A stretch of 64,000 bases of DNA from Cyclaneusma minus. Lineage: Eukaryota > Ascomycota > Leotiomycetes > Marthamycetales > Marthamycetaceae. Where the stretch lies: the NCBI GenBank assembly GCA_037179335.1, contig JAKZHN010000006.1, positions 372,001 through 436,000 of the forward strand, given 5' to 3'. The notes under the pieces are model-generated. The model saw nothing but the letters and a program-made list of their open reading frames with translations, searched no databases and had not been told where the DNA came from. Below, in pieces: positions 47,827 through 58,833 of the stretch. Made by a program: the position numbers and the translations under genes. Numbering within the stretch: the stretch's first letter is position 1; each line of letters opens with the position of its first letter.

Positions 47827-50150
47827 AGATAGAACCTGAGAGGTTCTGATGGTGAATTGATGACAAATTATTGTGAGACCTAATATATGTAACTATTGAG
47901 CCATCGGGAAAGGAACGTAGAACTTTAGAGGTGGATTGCGAGAGGTGAAACAGACATAAAGACGAGAATTGGTGATATGGATGAGAAATGTTGAACCATT
48001 CAGGACATCAAATGCAGACATCATGGATCAAACTTCAGAGCAAACAGGGACAGATCACAGAACAAATACAAATGCAAAAAGAAATACTTTTACTATGACA
48101 GTAAGTCTCCCAGTTACTTGGGTCACCAGCGTTTCAAGATCTGCAAAGTAACTCCCATTCAAGGTTCTGTAGACCGCCTCGTGCGTGCTTTCAACCCATC
48201 TCTCCCTTGTTTCGGCAGTTGAATGTTTGAAGCAGTTGACATTCCACGGAGTTTCACCCCTCGGATGCAAATGATAGAACGTACACAACATAGATCCATG
48301 TCTGGGGAAAAAAGACCGCACGGAAAAAAGACCGGAAGAAATATATCCAAGATGCTTATGTGGTATGCCCAAGAACTCGGCTTTACATGCCGGAGGTGAT
48401 AAGGCCGAAAGGAAATAATCCAAGAGAGGGATGCCGATTCAGGAAGGGTTTCCTTCACCAATTCATCTTGGACCTAGCACCATGGTAAGGGCGTGGGATG
48501 GATTGTGCCAAGGTCTTGGGCAGGAACAGGTGGTGTCGAGGTTATAACATTGAAGACATTTTTGAGATTAAGGCCTTTTATACGTATCGGGCAACCAGAC
48601 AACATGATGGTACATGTATCCAAAAGCCGCCTTGGGATTCCTAAGGCCGATAACCAAGATGGTTCGGAGAAGCCGAGAAGGAGGATTGAAGCACAGCTCA
48701 GGAGATGGCTCTCATGACGGACAATTATTCAACCATTCCAGATCAGCGCACTCAATCCCGTGGATGACGAAGATCAAAGTGAGCCGTGCGAGACTCAGCC
48801 ACGAGAAGTCCAGAACTCGGCAGAAAAATTCTAAGATGAGTGAAGATCAACTCTTTCCCGAGGTTGTTGAAAACCTCAGACTTGGACGTTTATCTTATCG
48901 CGGAGGCGGAAAAACGCTGCTCCGAATATCAAACGAAATTGGCTCCTGTTTTCGGCGCCCAAATCTTTCGCACAACAGTCAACACTCCCGTCTTGGCCTT
49001 GAAGCCATTCCCGTTTCCCACGCCATGGCCGTCAATTTGGCCATCCGCGACTCGTTGCGCGGTTCTGGCCCAGCCGCAATCTGATGTGCTCTCGATGGAT
49101 TCTCACATCTTCATTGACGCCACATGCAGTCGCATGATGTCTTCCTCCTTCAGGCCCCGAGGATTCGCATCCAGATCCCTAGTGCTGACAGGCTAACGCG
49201 CATCACTGGAGACTCATCTTCATCCGCCACATGTTCCTGACTTCTGGAATCGAAATGTGAGAACGCTGGACCTCAGCACTATCAAACTGCCTTGCGCTGC
49301 GGGCAGTTTGCTATCAGAGACCGCGACATACAGGTTAGGCGCGAAGCCGCGACCGCTAATAACGGCATCCTGTCCAATTCGGAATATTTCTCTAATCCTG
49401 GAGCGCATCAACTACTCGAGTTTATTTTGACCATTTGCCATCATCGTCGTCTGCATTATTCTTGGTCTATCACAGCTTGGACACCTTGATTTGCTTACGC
49501 ACGAGCTTGATATGGCCTTCAGCCAAAAAGCAATGAGCAAAATGGGAGAGACCCCTACCTCTTGCTATCGAGCTCTCTCGAATTGGTTGCCAAGATTCCA
49601 AATTTGGGACGAAGAATGCGGACCCACAGCCCAGCTCTCCAGTCGGATCAAGCCCCCTGCTGGTCTTCCTGGCCCCCAACCAACGTTCGGAATGCTTGGT
49701 CGACGACGGTGGTTTTTATCCCAAATACCGACGAGCATAACCACCATCGACCTTTGCAGATCAAGTTGATTGCTAGAAAGCACATCGCAGATTGAGACGA
49801 CAGAAATCCCACTTCGTCCTGCTGAATTGCCCCAGACTCAGGTGCATCTCGAGCTCGAGTTGATTAACGATCTACGAGCAGGGTCCAACTACCCCGGCCC
49901 CACGCGCTAGCTCCTGTATATCCAGGGGTTCCTGTCAGCCTAGGATCAAACTTAATCTTAGCCACATTCTAGGATCGACGTCGTCAAGGAGAAAAAAGGG
50001 TTGGCGTGGTGAGATGGCCTAATGATGAGAAGAAATGCAGCCTCCACTCGACGTGTGGCACGCATTTCTCCTTCGGATTCGGGCATGGTAGGTCAATTCA
50101 ATTTATCTTCATGATTGCTTCCCCACAGTCTTCGGGAGATGTGTGGCAGG
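47827..50150. other. Intergenic, possible decayed coding text, no gene called
   Basis: Plus-strand stretches at 48,840-49,196 (DVYLIAEAEKRCSEYQTKL) and 49,491-49,769 (YRALSNWLPRFQIWDEECGP) look more protein-like than chance, but stop codons and frame changes separate them. The second has a faint likeness to the N-terminal part of fungal NACHT-type proteins. I cannot support a gene. Confidence 0.35.
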
Positions 50151-50158
50151 TATAAAGC
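50151..50158 (+). promoter_or_regulatory. TATA box of the small secreted protein gene
   Basis: TATAAAGC, 164 bp before the start codon, followed by a long C/T-rich leader (CTTTCC, TTTCTT, CACTCTTTCCG) that ends CTTCAAG before the ATG. This is the layout of a strongly expressed fungal gene. Confidence 0.55.
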
Positions 50159-50314
50159 TTTCCTCATCCCACATATTTGGTCGTTTCTTTAGCACCCGCT
50201 CCAACCAACTTTCAAGCCTATCAAACTTCAGTCCACTCTTTCCGTCCATTCGTTTGAAACATCACTCTTTCGCTACCAACTACCATTCACCTTCTAAAAC
50301 CCACTTCCTTCAAG

Positions 50315-51023
50315 ATGCAGTTCAAGACCATCTTCGCCGCCGCTCTCGCCGCCAGCGCTGTCAGCGCCGCCCCTGCTGCTAGGGCCGATGTTGAAGTCGC
50401 TGAGCGTCAGGACAGCGTTGTCCAGAGCATCACTTACACCATTTCCACCCTGGCCACCACTGTCGGTTCGGACGTGAGCGCACTGGGTATGTAATCTTCC
50501 GAAATACACCTGCGATCCGAGTTAACAACTTTGTCAGACTCCGCTACCGCAACCATCTACAGCGACGTCCAGGCCGTTCTTGCCGAAGTCCTCTCTGCTC
50601 TGGGTGGCATCACTGGCGCCCTCAACTCCGCAGCAACCGATATCGTCGACGAGACCTCGAACGCCGTCACCACCCTCTCCGCAAACGACATTGCTGCCCT
50701 CACCAGCGACGTTCAGGAATTGACCTCCATTGTGCAGGAGATTGCTGGCGAGGTTGACACCCTCCTCGGCGGTATCCTCGGAGGTATGTAGCTCCCTTCC
50801 CATCACTTACCCCCTGGCGACAAGCTGACTTTTTCCAGCCACCGGTGTCCTCCTCAACAGCGAGATCGCCGCTGTCGTCACTGCCCTTGCCCCCGTTGTC
50901 GACCCTCTCGTCACCTACGCCAACTCCGTTGTCTGCGCCAGCGCCTGCTCCGTTGAGCAACTCCAGGCCGATGCTGCCGTTCTTTCCCAGGACCTTGCTT
51001 CCATCCAGGCCGTTGTTGTTTAA
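50315..51023 (+). CDS. Small secreted Ala/Val-rich helical protein
   Basis: Three exons: 50,315-50,486, 50,538-50,783 and 50,839-51,023, giving 200 aa. Both introns are phase 1, start GTATGT and are about 50-55 nt. Residues 1-18 (MQFKTIFAAALAASAVSA) are a signal peptide. A possible propeptide (APAARADVEVAERQ) follows. The mature part is made of amphipathic heptad-like text (QSITYTISTLATTVGSDVSAL, AVLAEVLSALGGITGALNSA, LTSDVQELTSIVQEIAGEVD) and is therefore probably an all-helical bundle. Only two Cys (VCASACS, near residue 175) could form a disulfide. Codons strongly prefer C in third position, a sign of high expression. I do not recognise the family with certainty. It recalls hydrophobic-surface-binding or cell-wall galactomannoproteins in size and helical content, but this is a guess. 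A surface protein or effector role is possible. Confidence 0.85.
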
Positions 51024-51120
51024 GCGGTTCAGCGAAGATTGGGGATGCAATGTGCTGAGATGTCGGTACTGACGCTTCATGAGCGCGGCGTTCGACCTGG
51101 ATGGAGTTGATAGGTCAAAA

Positions 51121-51575
51121 CAGTGTGGGGGAACCTAAATAGCAAAAACTAAACTTTAGTTTAAAACTTTTAGTTTATCCAAACTATGGACCTTTTAGAT
51201 TCTTACATAATCTTTAGTTAAACTTTAGTTTTGGGGGGGTAGGAAATGCCTAATAATAGAATTATTATATTAATTAAAAAGAGTTTTTTTTTAATATTTT
51301 AAGCCTATAATTAAAAATTAAAATAATCAAAATTAAAAATATAGATTTAATCAAGTAAAAATACACCTATTTCGAGAAATCAAAAAGCCAAGGCTTGTCG
51401 GGGGAAATTCGAATTTAAATTGCGCCAGGCATTCATTATTTTTGGCTGGGGGCACGTAACTGATGCCTGAAAGTAAAACTACATAGATTAACTAGGAATT
51501 AAACTATTCTTTTTTAGATTTAGTTTATCTAAACCAATTTTTTTTAGTTCCTTAGATTTTAGATTCCCTACACTG
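51121..51575. mobile_element. 455-bp hAT-type MITE with 8-bp target duplication
   Basis: The ends are inverted repeats: CAGTGTGGGGGAACCTAAAT at the left, and the reverse complement of the right end reads CAGTGTAGGGAATCTAAAAT. The CAGTG terminus is typical of hAT transposons. GGTCAAAA (51,113-51,120) before and AGTCAAAA (51,576-51,583) after form an 8-bp target duplication with one transition, the hAT size. The interior is AT-rich, has no open frame and contains repeated TTTAGTTTA words near both ends. It is too short to encode a transposase and must have been moved by one in trans. It sits about 100 bp after the stop of the small secreted protein gene, in or near its 3' untranslated region. 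Confidence 0.8.
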
Positions 51576-51583
51576 AGTCAAAA

Positions 51584-52537
51584 TTGGGAGTTTTGAGATT
51601 ATTTCGGGACGGGCCTCTAACTCTTATTAACGTTTATAGTGTATCATATTACTCTACAGAGAGTTTAGCTTGGAGCATTTTACGAAGTACGAGAAGTACG
51701 AGAAGTACGAGAAGTACGAAAAGAAAAACCAGGCCTTCACGAGAATACCAATTTCGCAATTCCAGAGAACGTGAACTCAGCTTCAATTGCGCCTGTTGTC
51801 GTTGATGTCCTCCTCGCACGATGTCTTGGCATTCCATACAACCTTAGGCAGCCAGCGTATTCGCATTCGCATTCAAATGATCTGAGACTTGATGTCCAAC
51901 CTCGGCATCTCCACACCAGGTCGGATCGTCGCGCTGGCGGCTGAATCATCTCGTAAGTCGGCATCATTATTTCACATGCAAAAAGGCAGCTTTCGGCTCG
52001 TCTCCCCCTTACCTTGAACCAATGGCAGAAGCTGGATTTGCTCTCGTCGCAAGCACATGACCCCCTGATGGCATCTCACAGCGCGCTTGTCGCATCCAGA
52101 ATCCGGGGAAAGCGTGGTGCTAGGATGGACCCGTGTTAGACTGAATCAAACGGCATGCTCTAGGCTGTTCATGCGCTCGTGGCTGCCATGACGGTGGAGC
52201 AGTAGCTCAAGAAGGAAGCTGGCATGTGAAAGCCGGTGGCATTGGCAGATAATAGGGAGCTCGAATCTCAGCCTCGGAAGCTTATTGCGAGAGCTGTGCT
52301 GTGTTCCCTACTCTACCTTACGTCTCCTAGAAACAACGTCTCTCTTCGGTGTCAGCTTACAGCTTTACGTGCATCGTTATCCAGAGGGGTGTCCACTTGT
52401 TCAGCTCTCTGCTGAGCTCTCAACATCTTGAAATTATTCCACCGAGCTTTCTTTGAACTTTAGTTCCTGTCACTGCTTGCGAGCGACATTGTACTTCGAG
52501 GCTTTGAAGTGGCACGAGAACGATTCACGACGCAACG
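51584..52537. other. Intergenic / promoter of the b5-dehydrogenase gene
   Basis: It contains four to five copies of a 9-bp unit GAGAAGTAC at about 51,682-51,722. The 300 bp before the start codon at 52,538 should hold the promoter; no clear TATA box is visible. No gene seen. Confidence 0.55.
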
Positions 52538-54592
52538 ATGTCGAAAACCTTTTCAGCCAGCGAGGTGGCCGAGCACAATAAGCCCGACAACCTGTACATT
52601 ATCGTCGATGAGGATGTCTACGACTTGACCAAGTTCCAGGACGAACATCCAGGTATGTTCTGCTCGATCCGCTACCCCCCGCCCCTAGAAACCCGTCGCA
52701 ATTCGGCTTCGACACCCGCGTACCCAGAGAAGCCTCCGCAATGCATCTCATCCGCACATCCAGCTCCATGAACTTCTATCAATCTGCCGCAATTCGCTGA
52801 CATGTTCATCACACAACAGGTGGCAAAAAGATCCTCACCCGCGTCGCCGGCAAAGACGCCTCGAAGCAATTCTGGAAGTACCACAATGAGGGCATTCTCA
52901 AGAAATACAAGCCCAAGCTGCAAGTCGGCTCGCTGGACTCTAAGAAAGTCGAGGAGAAGAAAGAGTCTGCGCCCGCTCCAGCACCTAAGAAGGAAGAGGC
53001 TGCGAAGCCAGTAGCAGAATCGGGTACTGTTTCTGCGGCGCCCGGTCCGGATGCGCAGGCTGTTGTCGAGGGCCAGGAAGAAGAAGATGAGCCGCCGCTT
53101 GATACGTTTGGAGATCTTGTGCCATACGCCGATCCGAACTGGTACCAGAGCGTAAGTCTCCCGGTCCCTCTTCACCAATTCATCCCCCCTATCCAACCTC
53201 CGCATCCCCCAAAGTTCCTGCGGCCTAGCCACAAAACAAGAATCATGCTAACAATGCCCTTTTCCACCACCACAGTACCACTCCCCCTACTTCAACCAAA
53301 CCCACGCCGACCTCCGCGCCGAAGTCCGCGAATGGGTCGAGAACGAAATCGAACCAAACGTCCACGACTGGGAAGAAGCCAAGCTCGTCCCTCCCGAAAT
53401 CTACAAGCAAATGGGCGAGCGCGGCTACCTGGCCGGTCTGCTCGGTGGCGAATATGCTTCCCAGTGGACAAAACATACAGTCAAGTCCGTGGATCCCAAG
53501 AAATGGGATTTGTTTCACGAAATGCTGCTCACTGATGAGATCTCGCGTTGCGGCTCTGGCGGCTTTGTGTGGAACGTCATCGGCGGATTCGGCATCGGTT
53601 GCCCACCGGTGGTAAGATACGGAAAGAAGGCGCTTGTTGATCGTATCATGCCGGGTATTCTGAATGGTGATAAACGCATTTGTCTGGCGGTTACGGAACC
53701 GGATGCGGGGTCTGATGTGGCGAATTTGGGGTGTGAGGCGAAGTTGACGGAGGACGGGAAGCATTATATTGTGAATGGCGAGAAGAAGTGGATTACGAAT
53801 GGTATCTGGGCGGATTATTTCACGACTGTTGTGCGAACTGGCAAGCCGGGGATGGGGGGCATTAGCGTGTTGTTGATTGAGAGGGAACATGGGGGCGTGA
53901 GTACGAGACATATGCCGTGTCAGGGGGTGTTGAGTAGTGGGACGGCGTATGTTACTTTTGAGGATGTGAAGGTGCCGGTAGAGAACCTGATTGGGAAGGC
54001 GAATGCTGGGTTCCGAGGTATGTTGTTTTGTCTTTTCGTTGCTCATCCCTATTTTACCCATCTTCCCCTCCACATATACTGACGAAGGAACATCGCAGTC
54101 GTCATGACAAACTTCAACCACGAGCGCATCGGCATCATAATCCAATGCATCCGCTTCTCGCGCGTCTGCTACGAAGAATCCGTCAAATACGCCCACAAGC
54201 GCCGCACCTTCGGCGTCCCCCTGATCTCCCACCCCGTCATCCGTCTCAAACTCGCCCACATGGCGCGCCAAATCGAAGCCTCCTCCGCCTGGCTCGAAAA
54301 CATGGTCTACCAAGCCAGCAAAATGGGCGAAGATGAAGCTATGCTCAAGCTTGGTGGTGCTATTGCTGGCTTGAAGGCGCAGAGTACGACGACGTTTGAG
54401 TTTTGTGCGAGAGAGGCGAGTCAGATTTTTGGGGGGCTGAGTTATAGTAGGGGAGGGCAGGGTGGGAAGGTGGAGAGGCTTTATAGGGATGTGAGGGCGT
54501 ATGCTATTCCGGGGGGGAGTGAGGAGATTATGCTGGATTTGAGTATTAGGCAGGCGTTGAAGGTTAATGAGGCGTTGGGGATGAAGTTGTGA
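52538..54592 (+). CDS. Cytochrome b5 / acyl-CoA dehydrogenase fusion protein
   Basis: Four exons: 52,538-52,652, 52,820-53,151, 53,276-54,017 and 54,099-54,592, giving 560 aa. Donors are GTATGT, GTAAGT and GTATGT; branch-like CTGAC or CTAAC precedes each acceptor. The N-terminal cytochrome b5 domain (about 1-80) has HPGG with heme ligand His37 and the second ligand His60 (FWKYHNEG). A Lys/Glu/Ala/Pro-rich linker (about 85-140) follows. The dehydrogenase (about 150-560) shows LAVTEPDAGSDVANL (FAD-binding signature 1), KKWITNG, GTAYVTFEDVKVPVENLIG, the RRTFGVPL segment, and IPGGSEEIMLDL where the family's catalytic Glu lies. The fusion is common in ascomycetes. It probably oxidises an acyl-CoA, with the b5 domain passing electrons. 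The acyl substrate is unknown. No targeting peptide is obvious. Confidence 0.94.
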
Positions 54593-55079
54593 GGTGGTGG
54601 ATGGGGAGATGGGTATGGATAGTGTGGGAGAGCGTTGGACAGTGGGGTGGGATATATCTGTTTCTTGTTCATGATGTAAGCTGCGAAAATATGTAGGCAC
54701 TTGCAATGTATCTTACCATATCTCTGGTGTGACCCCCGAGGACAGTCTGTGAGTTGTCACAGCGACATACATGTAGATATGAAGTAGATCCTAGTGGGAG
54801 CCTGAGGCGATAAGGTGCTGAAGTGGTCACACAGCAGGTATATAAGCTTCTCCATCTTCGACCGTGCTTACTGCAGTCATCTTCTCCTATTTTGCACCCC
54901 GCCGGACAGGTGTCCCTTCCGTCCTCTACGCCCTCTGATCAGGCTTTTCACCTTTCCACTCATCCGGCATATCGAGGAAGATACCGTATTGAGAGTTTGT
55001 TGGGGGCGAGAATTCTGTTTGGGTCATGACAGAATCGAGTGGACTCAGGTGGTGTGTGCTAACTCAAATGACAGTATAT
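54593..55079. other. Intergenic, leads into the 315-bp repeat array
   Basis: Contains the 3' flank of the b5-dehydrogenase gene and, at about 54,838, a TATATAAGC sequence in a setting (GCAGG before it, CTTCTCC after it) that recalls the TATA core of the following repeat units. It may be a very diverged first copy. Confidence 0.5.
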
Positions 55080-58000
55080 GATGCGGTGGACAGGGATGGA
55101 CCGAGCAGACACTACGATGCTTGGCCGACAGCTGCAGTAACTACTAGTAAGGGTGGCTTTGTCTTTGCTGGAGGCACACGGAAAGGCCAGTCCTGCAAAG
55201 AAATGCAGAATGCTGATCTTGGGGATGCACAGATCGCGGTGACTGAAACCCCTCCGTGCTCGTGGTCGTCGCCTTAAATCTTCGACAATGTTTGGGATGA
55301 GAAGAAAGTAGAGGATCTCAGTGGGGTATTTATATTCTTTGCTACCTGGGCACGCTGCAGACTGGATGAATGGATGACACTAATGACGGCAGGTAGGTAT
55401 TCCATCAACGGTAGACAAGCCGGGCCATCAGCACAATTCTTTTTTGACAGCAGTGAGTAAAACTTCTGGCTTTGCTGAAAGCGCACCGAGGTTTCGGTCC
55501 TGCAGGAAATGCAGAACTCGGAGCTTGAGAATGCAGATTCAGACTTCGGTGCGGTAACTGAGGCCAGCTCATCGATCATCATCCCCCAATCTTTTGGTCA
55601 TGAGGAGCAAATAGAGGAGCTCAATGGGGTATTTATATTTACCTCTGCTCAAACATGTCGCGCATCAGGTGACTGGCTGAGCCTGGCACTAATGACGGCA
55701 GGGATTCCATCGACAGTAGCTGTGTCAAATTGGTAGCACAATCCTCGGCCGATAGCAGCAAATATCACACCTTTTGCCTGGGCTAAGAAAGCATCCAGTG
55801 CGTTGGTCTACAAAAAAGTCAGATCCATGAGCTTGGGAACGACAGTGGTGCGGTAAAACTCCGAGACGTGCAATGGCCAACATCCATATTTCCAGTCTTG
55901 TCCAGTGGAATTGACATGAGAGGAGGAAGAGGAGCTCAGGCTGGTATTTATATCCTTTCTCAGACATGCTGCGTGTCAGATGACTGGCTGACTTCAAGAA
56001 GAAAAATCATCTGGGTGTAAATGGCAGCAGGTTTCTCTATCGACAGGGGAAGCCGAGCAGGCGGCACAATAACTTTCGCAACATTAGGAATAGTCGGAGC
56101 CTTTCCTGCCTCCTACCCAGGCACCTAGGTCCGGGAGACTGGAGCAACTAGTCTATCGTCCAAGCAAGGAAGTCGGATCCAACGCCAGAAGTGGTTGGGG
56201 CACAGTGACTTCGAGTACTTGCAACCATATGGCGCTGTCGTATAAGATTTTGTCATAGAGAGGGAAGTAGAGGATCTCAGCGACATATTTATACTTCATC
56301 CATCAGGCTCAATAGCTAGTGGGCTGATATTTGTCGATAAATATCCGTGAATCTTCAATCGACAGTAGGGAAGCCGGGCGGTGGCTGAGCTCTCGCTGTA
56401 GCAGTAGGTACCTAGAAATCAATGTCTCTTGAGTTGAAGGAGTTTGCGGGCTGACTGAGATCGTAGCCTTTCCAAATGATTTCATCAGGGGAGAAAAATC
56501 CACAATCAGAGAGGGTATGGAGCTACTCAGAGTCTTACAACTCCTAGAAGACAGAGGCACGAGAATCTTCGATATAGAAGGGAAAGTAGAGGATCTCAAT
56601 GGGTTATTTATAACTTTTCCTAGGTGGGCTTTAAACTAGATTGCCTGAGTCACTTTTAACGACAGGAATTAATTCATTGACAGCAAGCAATGTAAACAGT
56701 AACTCAGTCTTTCATCGGCGGTAGCTAACGAAGTCTCTATCCTGATCAATTGCGTAGTTATAGAAAACTAGGCCCAGGTCGTAGCAGTGAAAAAGCGGCC
56801 CAATTCAAGGTGAATATGATAATCTCGATGAGATAGAGCAATCCTGTGTTCATCCAACTTGTATTTGTTGATAGACTTGATTTACTATAAGAAAGAAAGT
56901 TTTGGAAGGGATTTTGGTGGGTATTTATATTCCTCTCACAGGCTCACAGCTGAAAAGTAGTAAACCGGTTGGCATCGATTCTCTGATAGCAGATTCTTTC
57001 CGCGACGGTAGGCAAGACGAACTGTCACTGTGGTCCTTTGTTAGCAGCAGCAACGAGGTTTCTCTTCGTAAGTCGCTTGTTTTGGGGGAAAGTATGTCAA
57101 GGTTGATCCTGCAAAAAGATTCTGCCATCGGTGGAGCAAAATGCTAATATGTTGAGCAGCTCTACGCACTGCAACATCCATAGTTGGTCCTCCGCAAGGC
57201 TTCCGACTTTGACGAGAAAGTGTAGGATCTCAGCTGTGTATTTATATTCATTCCACAAGCCCATCAAATGACTAAGGTACCTAGCTAGTGAATGGCAGTG
57301 AAGTCTACCCTTGACAGCAGGCGGGCGAATCGGTAGCACAGTCGTTCGCCAACAGCAGCAGCCAGACAATTCTTACTCCGATGGAAAGAGTATCCAAATA
57401 ATCTAATTTCTTGTCTTGCAGCACAATCATACCCAAGAATGGAAATGCCCATGCGAATGATGCGATGGTGTGGCAAGCCGAACTCTGCAAGCATCGCATC
57501 CTTTGGCCGCATACGTTTTTCTTGAGGAGAAGGAATCAGAGCCTCAGGGGATATTTATATTCTTTTCGAGGCGCATCCTATAACCAGTCCAGACCGTCCA
57601 GACCGTCCAGCACCAATGACGATAACTTCTTTCTTCGACAGCACGTCTGCTACGCGATAACACAAAAATTTCTAGGCAGTAACGAGACGCAAATCTTTGA
57701 ATTTTCTTTGCTTTTTTGAGAGAATATTCACTTCGCAGCCCTGGAGAATGACGACTTTCTCAGCGTGAACGCGCCAACTTCAAAGCAGCCCTGATTCCTA
57801 GAACCATGGCCATGCCGTCTGGATGAAGTTTCCATGCAGAAGAGAAGCTTTGAAGGGACATCAGGTCCGTATTTATATTCCTTCCCAGACCCACATACTG
57901 ACACTGACGAGCAGGAAACAGCCTATCAATGGTAGGCAAACCGACAAATTGGCACAGCCTTTTACTAACAGCAGCAGCACTCAGAACATTCTCTTTGTTG

Positions 58001-58660
58001 CTTGGAGAATAGAGAATCCAGTTTGCGCAAGTGGCAATCCTGCAACCAAACAGAAGTCTTGGCGATATCTCAGCATCGAGTTCTGGACGTTTGTCGCTTC
58101 CTGTAACTGCTTTGCGAATATGAGAAACAAGGTGCCTGAACCCGGCTGTGTTAGTGTATTTATACTTCCTGCCCAGGCCGAGTAGCTGATCTGACTGAGA
58201 CTGATGGCAGCAGAGTTTTCAATCGACAGTAGACATGGCAAGCAGTGACAGCAAGCAAAATCCGCTGCCAGCGCTACCAAGGTACAAGGCAGGCTGATTT
58301 CTGCGCGGAAAGTGTACTGAAATCAACGCCCAGCAACAGGTTGGGTTCCAGGGTTTGACCACTTCCAGCGTCAAAGTCTTTGTGTTATAGCGCCTTCTCG
58401 GCCTACCAGCACCATGGGGCGTGTCTGTAGTGATTATTGCTGTGAGAAAGAAGTGTCTTGGAGGGGACGTTTGGCAGTCATTTATACTCTTTTCAGGCCT
58501 ACCAGATAATCAGTTCACTCGACCGGCCCCGGCGACAGACTTTCCTGTTGACAGTAAGCAGACTAAATCGACAGTAGAGCCTATTGGCAGCAGTAGGCAC
58601 AGGGCCCTGCATCCCAGCTTGATCAGGACCAGTTCTCCTCAATCACTCTCACACGGCTTA
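55080..58660 (+). repeat. Array of ~11 degenerate ~315-bp units with a TATTTATA core
   Basis: A TATTTATA core recurs at 55,327, 55,630, 55,945, 56,286, 56,605, 56,932, 57,239, 57,552, 57,870, 58,157 and 58,479 (CATTTATA in the last), i.e. steps of 303, 315, 341, 319, 327, 307, 313, 318, 287 and 322 bp. Before it many units share AGTAGAGGATCTCAGTGGGG. About 60 bp after it they share AATGACGGCAG, then TTC-x-ATCGACAGTAG and AAGCCGAGCGG with TAGCACAAT, and another 25 bp on CAACAGCAGCAG. Between cores the units are strongly diverged. No open frame spans units. The constant core resembles a TATA box, so the units may be a family of duplicated small transcription units or an old satellite. Further copies of the core occur at 59,671 and perhaps 54,838. 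Confidence 0.75.
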
Positions 58661-58698
58661 TATGCCAATTGCCGGCCAAAAAGTGCACAAAAATATGG

Positions 58699-58833
58699 AG
58701 CCCGAACCCGGGATTGAACCGGGGATCTTCCCATTTGTATCTGAGTACGAGTGGGCTGTAAATCGTTAGTTAAACTGCACATAAAGGGGAATCAGGTGAT
58801 AACATACACGCCTTACGACTTGGCCATACGGGC
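58699..58833 (-). tRNA. tRNA-Thr (CGT)-like gene with a canonical intron and a GT-AG insertion
   Basis: On the minus strand: acceptor GCCCGTA/TTCGGGC (one T-T mismatch), A box TGGCCAAGTCG, D stem GCC/GGC, T arm CCCGG TTCAATC CCGGG with B box, and a T5 run (58,689-58,693) five bases downstream. After D-arm base G26 and one T, a 52-nt insertion intervenes (58,756-58,807). Without it, TCCCA pairs perfectly with TGGGA as anticodon stem and the loop reads CTCGTA...A, anticodon CGT (Thr), interrupted by an 11-nt intron at the normal site. The mature form would be 72 nt. The body agrees with fungal tRNA-Thr (TATGGCCAAGT, AAGGCG, AGATC). The D loop is one base short and lacks the usual GG pair, so it could also be a pseudogene. 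Confidence 0.65.
58756..58807 (-). other. 52-nt spliceosomal-type intron inside the tRNA-Thr gene
   Basis: The insertion begins GTATGT, ends TTACAG and has CTAAC 13 nt before its end, which matches the introns of nearby protein genes in motif and length. Cutting exactly at GT and AG leaves T27 able to pair with A43; shifting the borders by one base breaks that pair. Position 26/27 is not where tRNA endonuclease normally cuts. Excision by the spliceosome is inference. Confidence 0.55.

Noticed and set aside
49491..49769. Possible N-terminal fragment of a NACHT-type signalling protein
   Set aside because: Likeness is faint and frames before and after are closed.
53243..54706. 487-codon minus-strand open frame opposite the acyl-CoA dehydrogenase fusion
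   Set aside because: Antisense shadow; it crosses the introns of the real gene and has no domain.
58720..58800. Plus-strand CTGTAAATC resembling a tRNA-Tyr anticodon loop
   Set aside because: The A box, B box and T5 terminator all lie on the minus strand; the plus-strand match is the complement of the ACAG end of the insertion.
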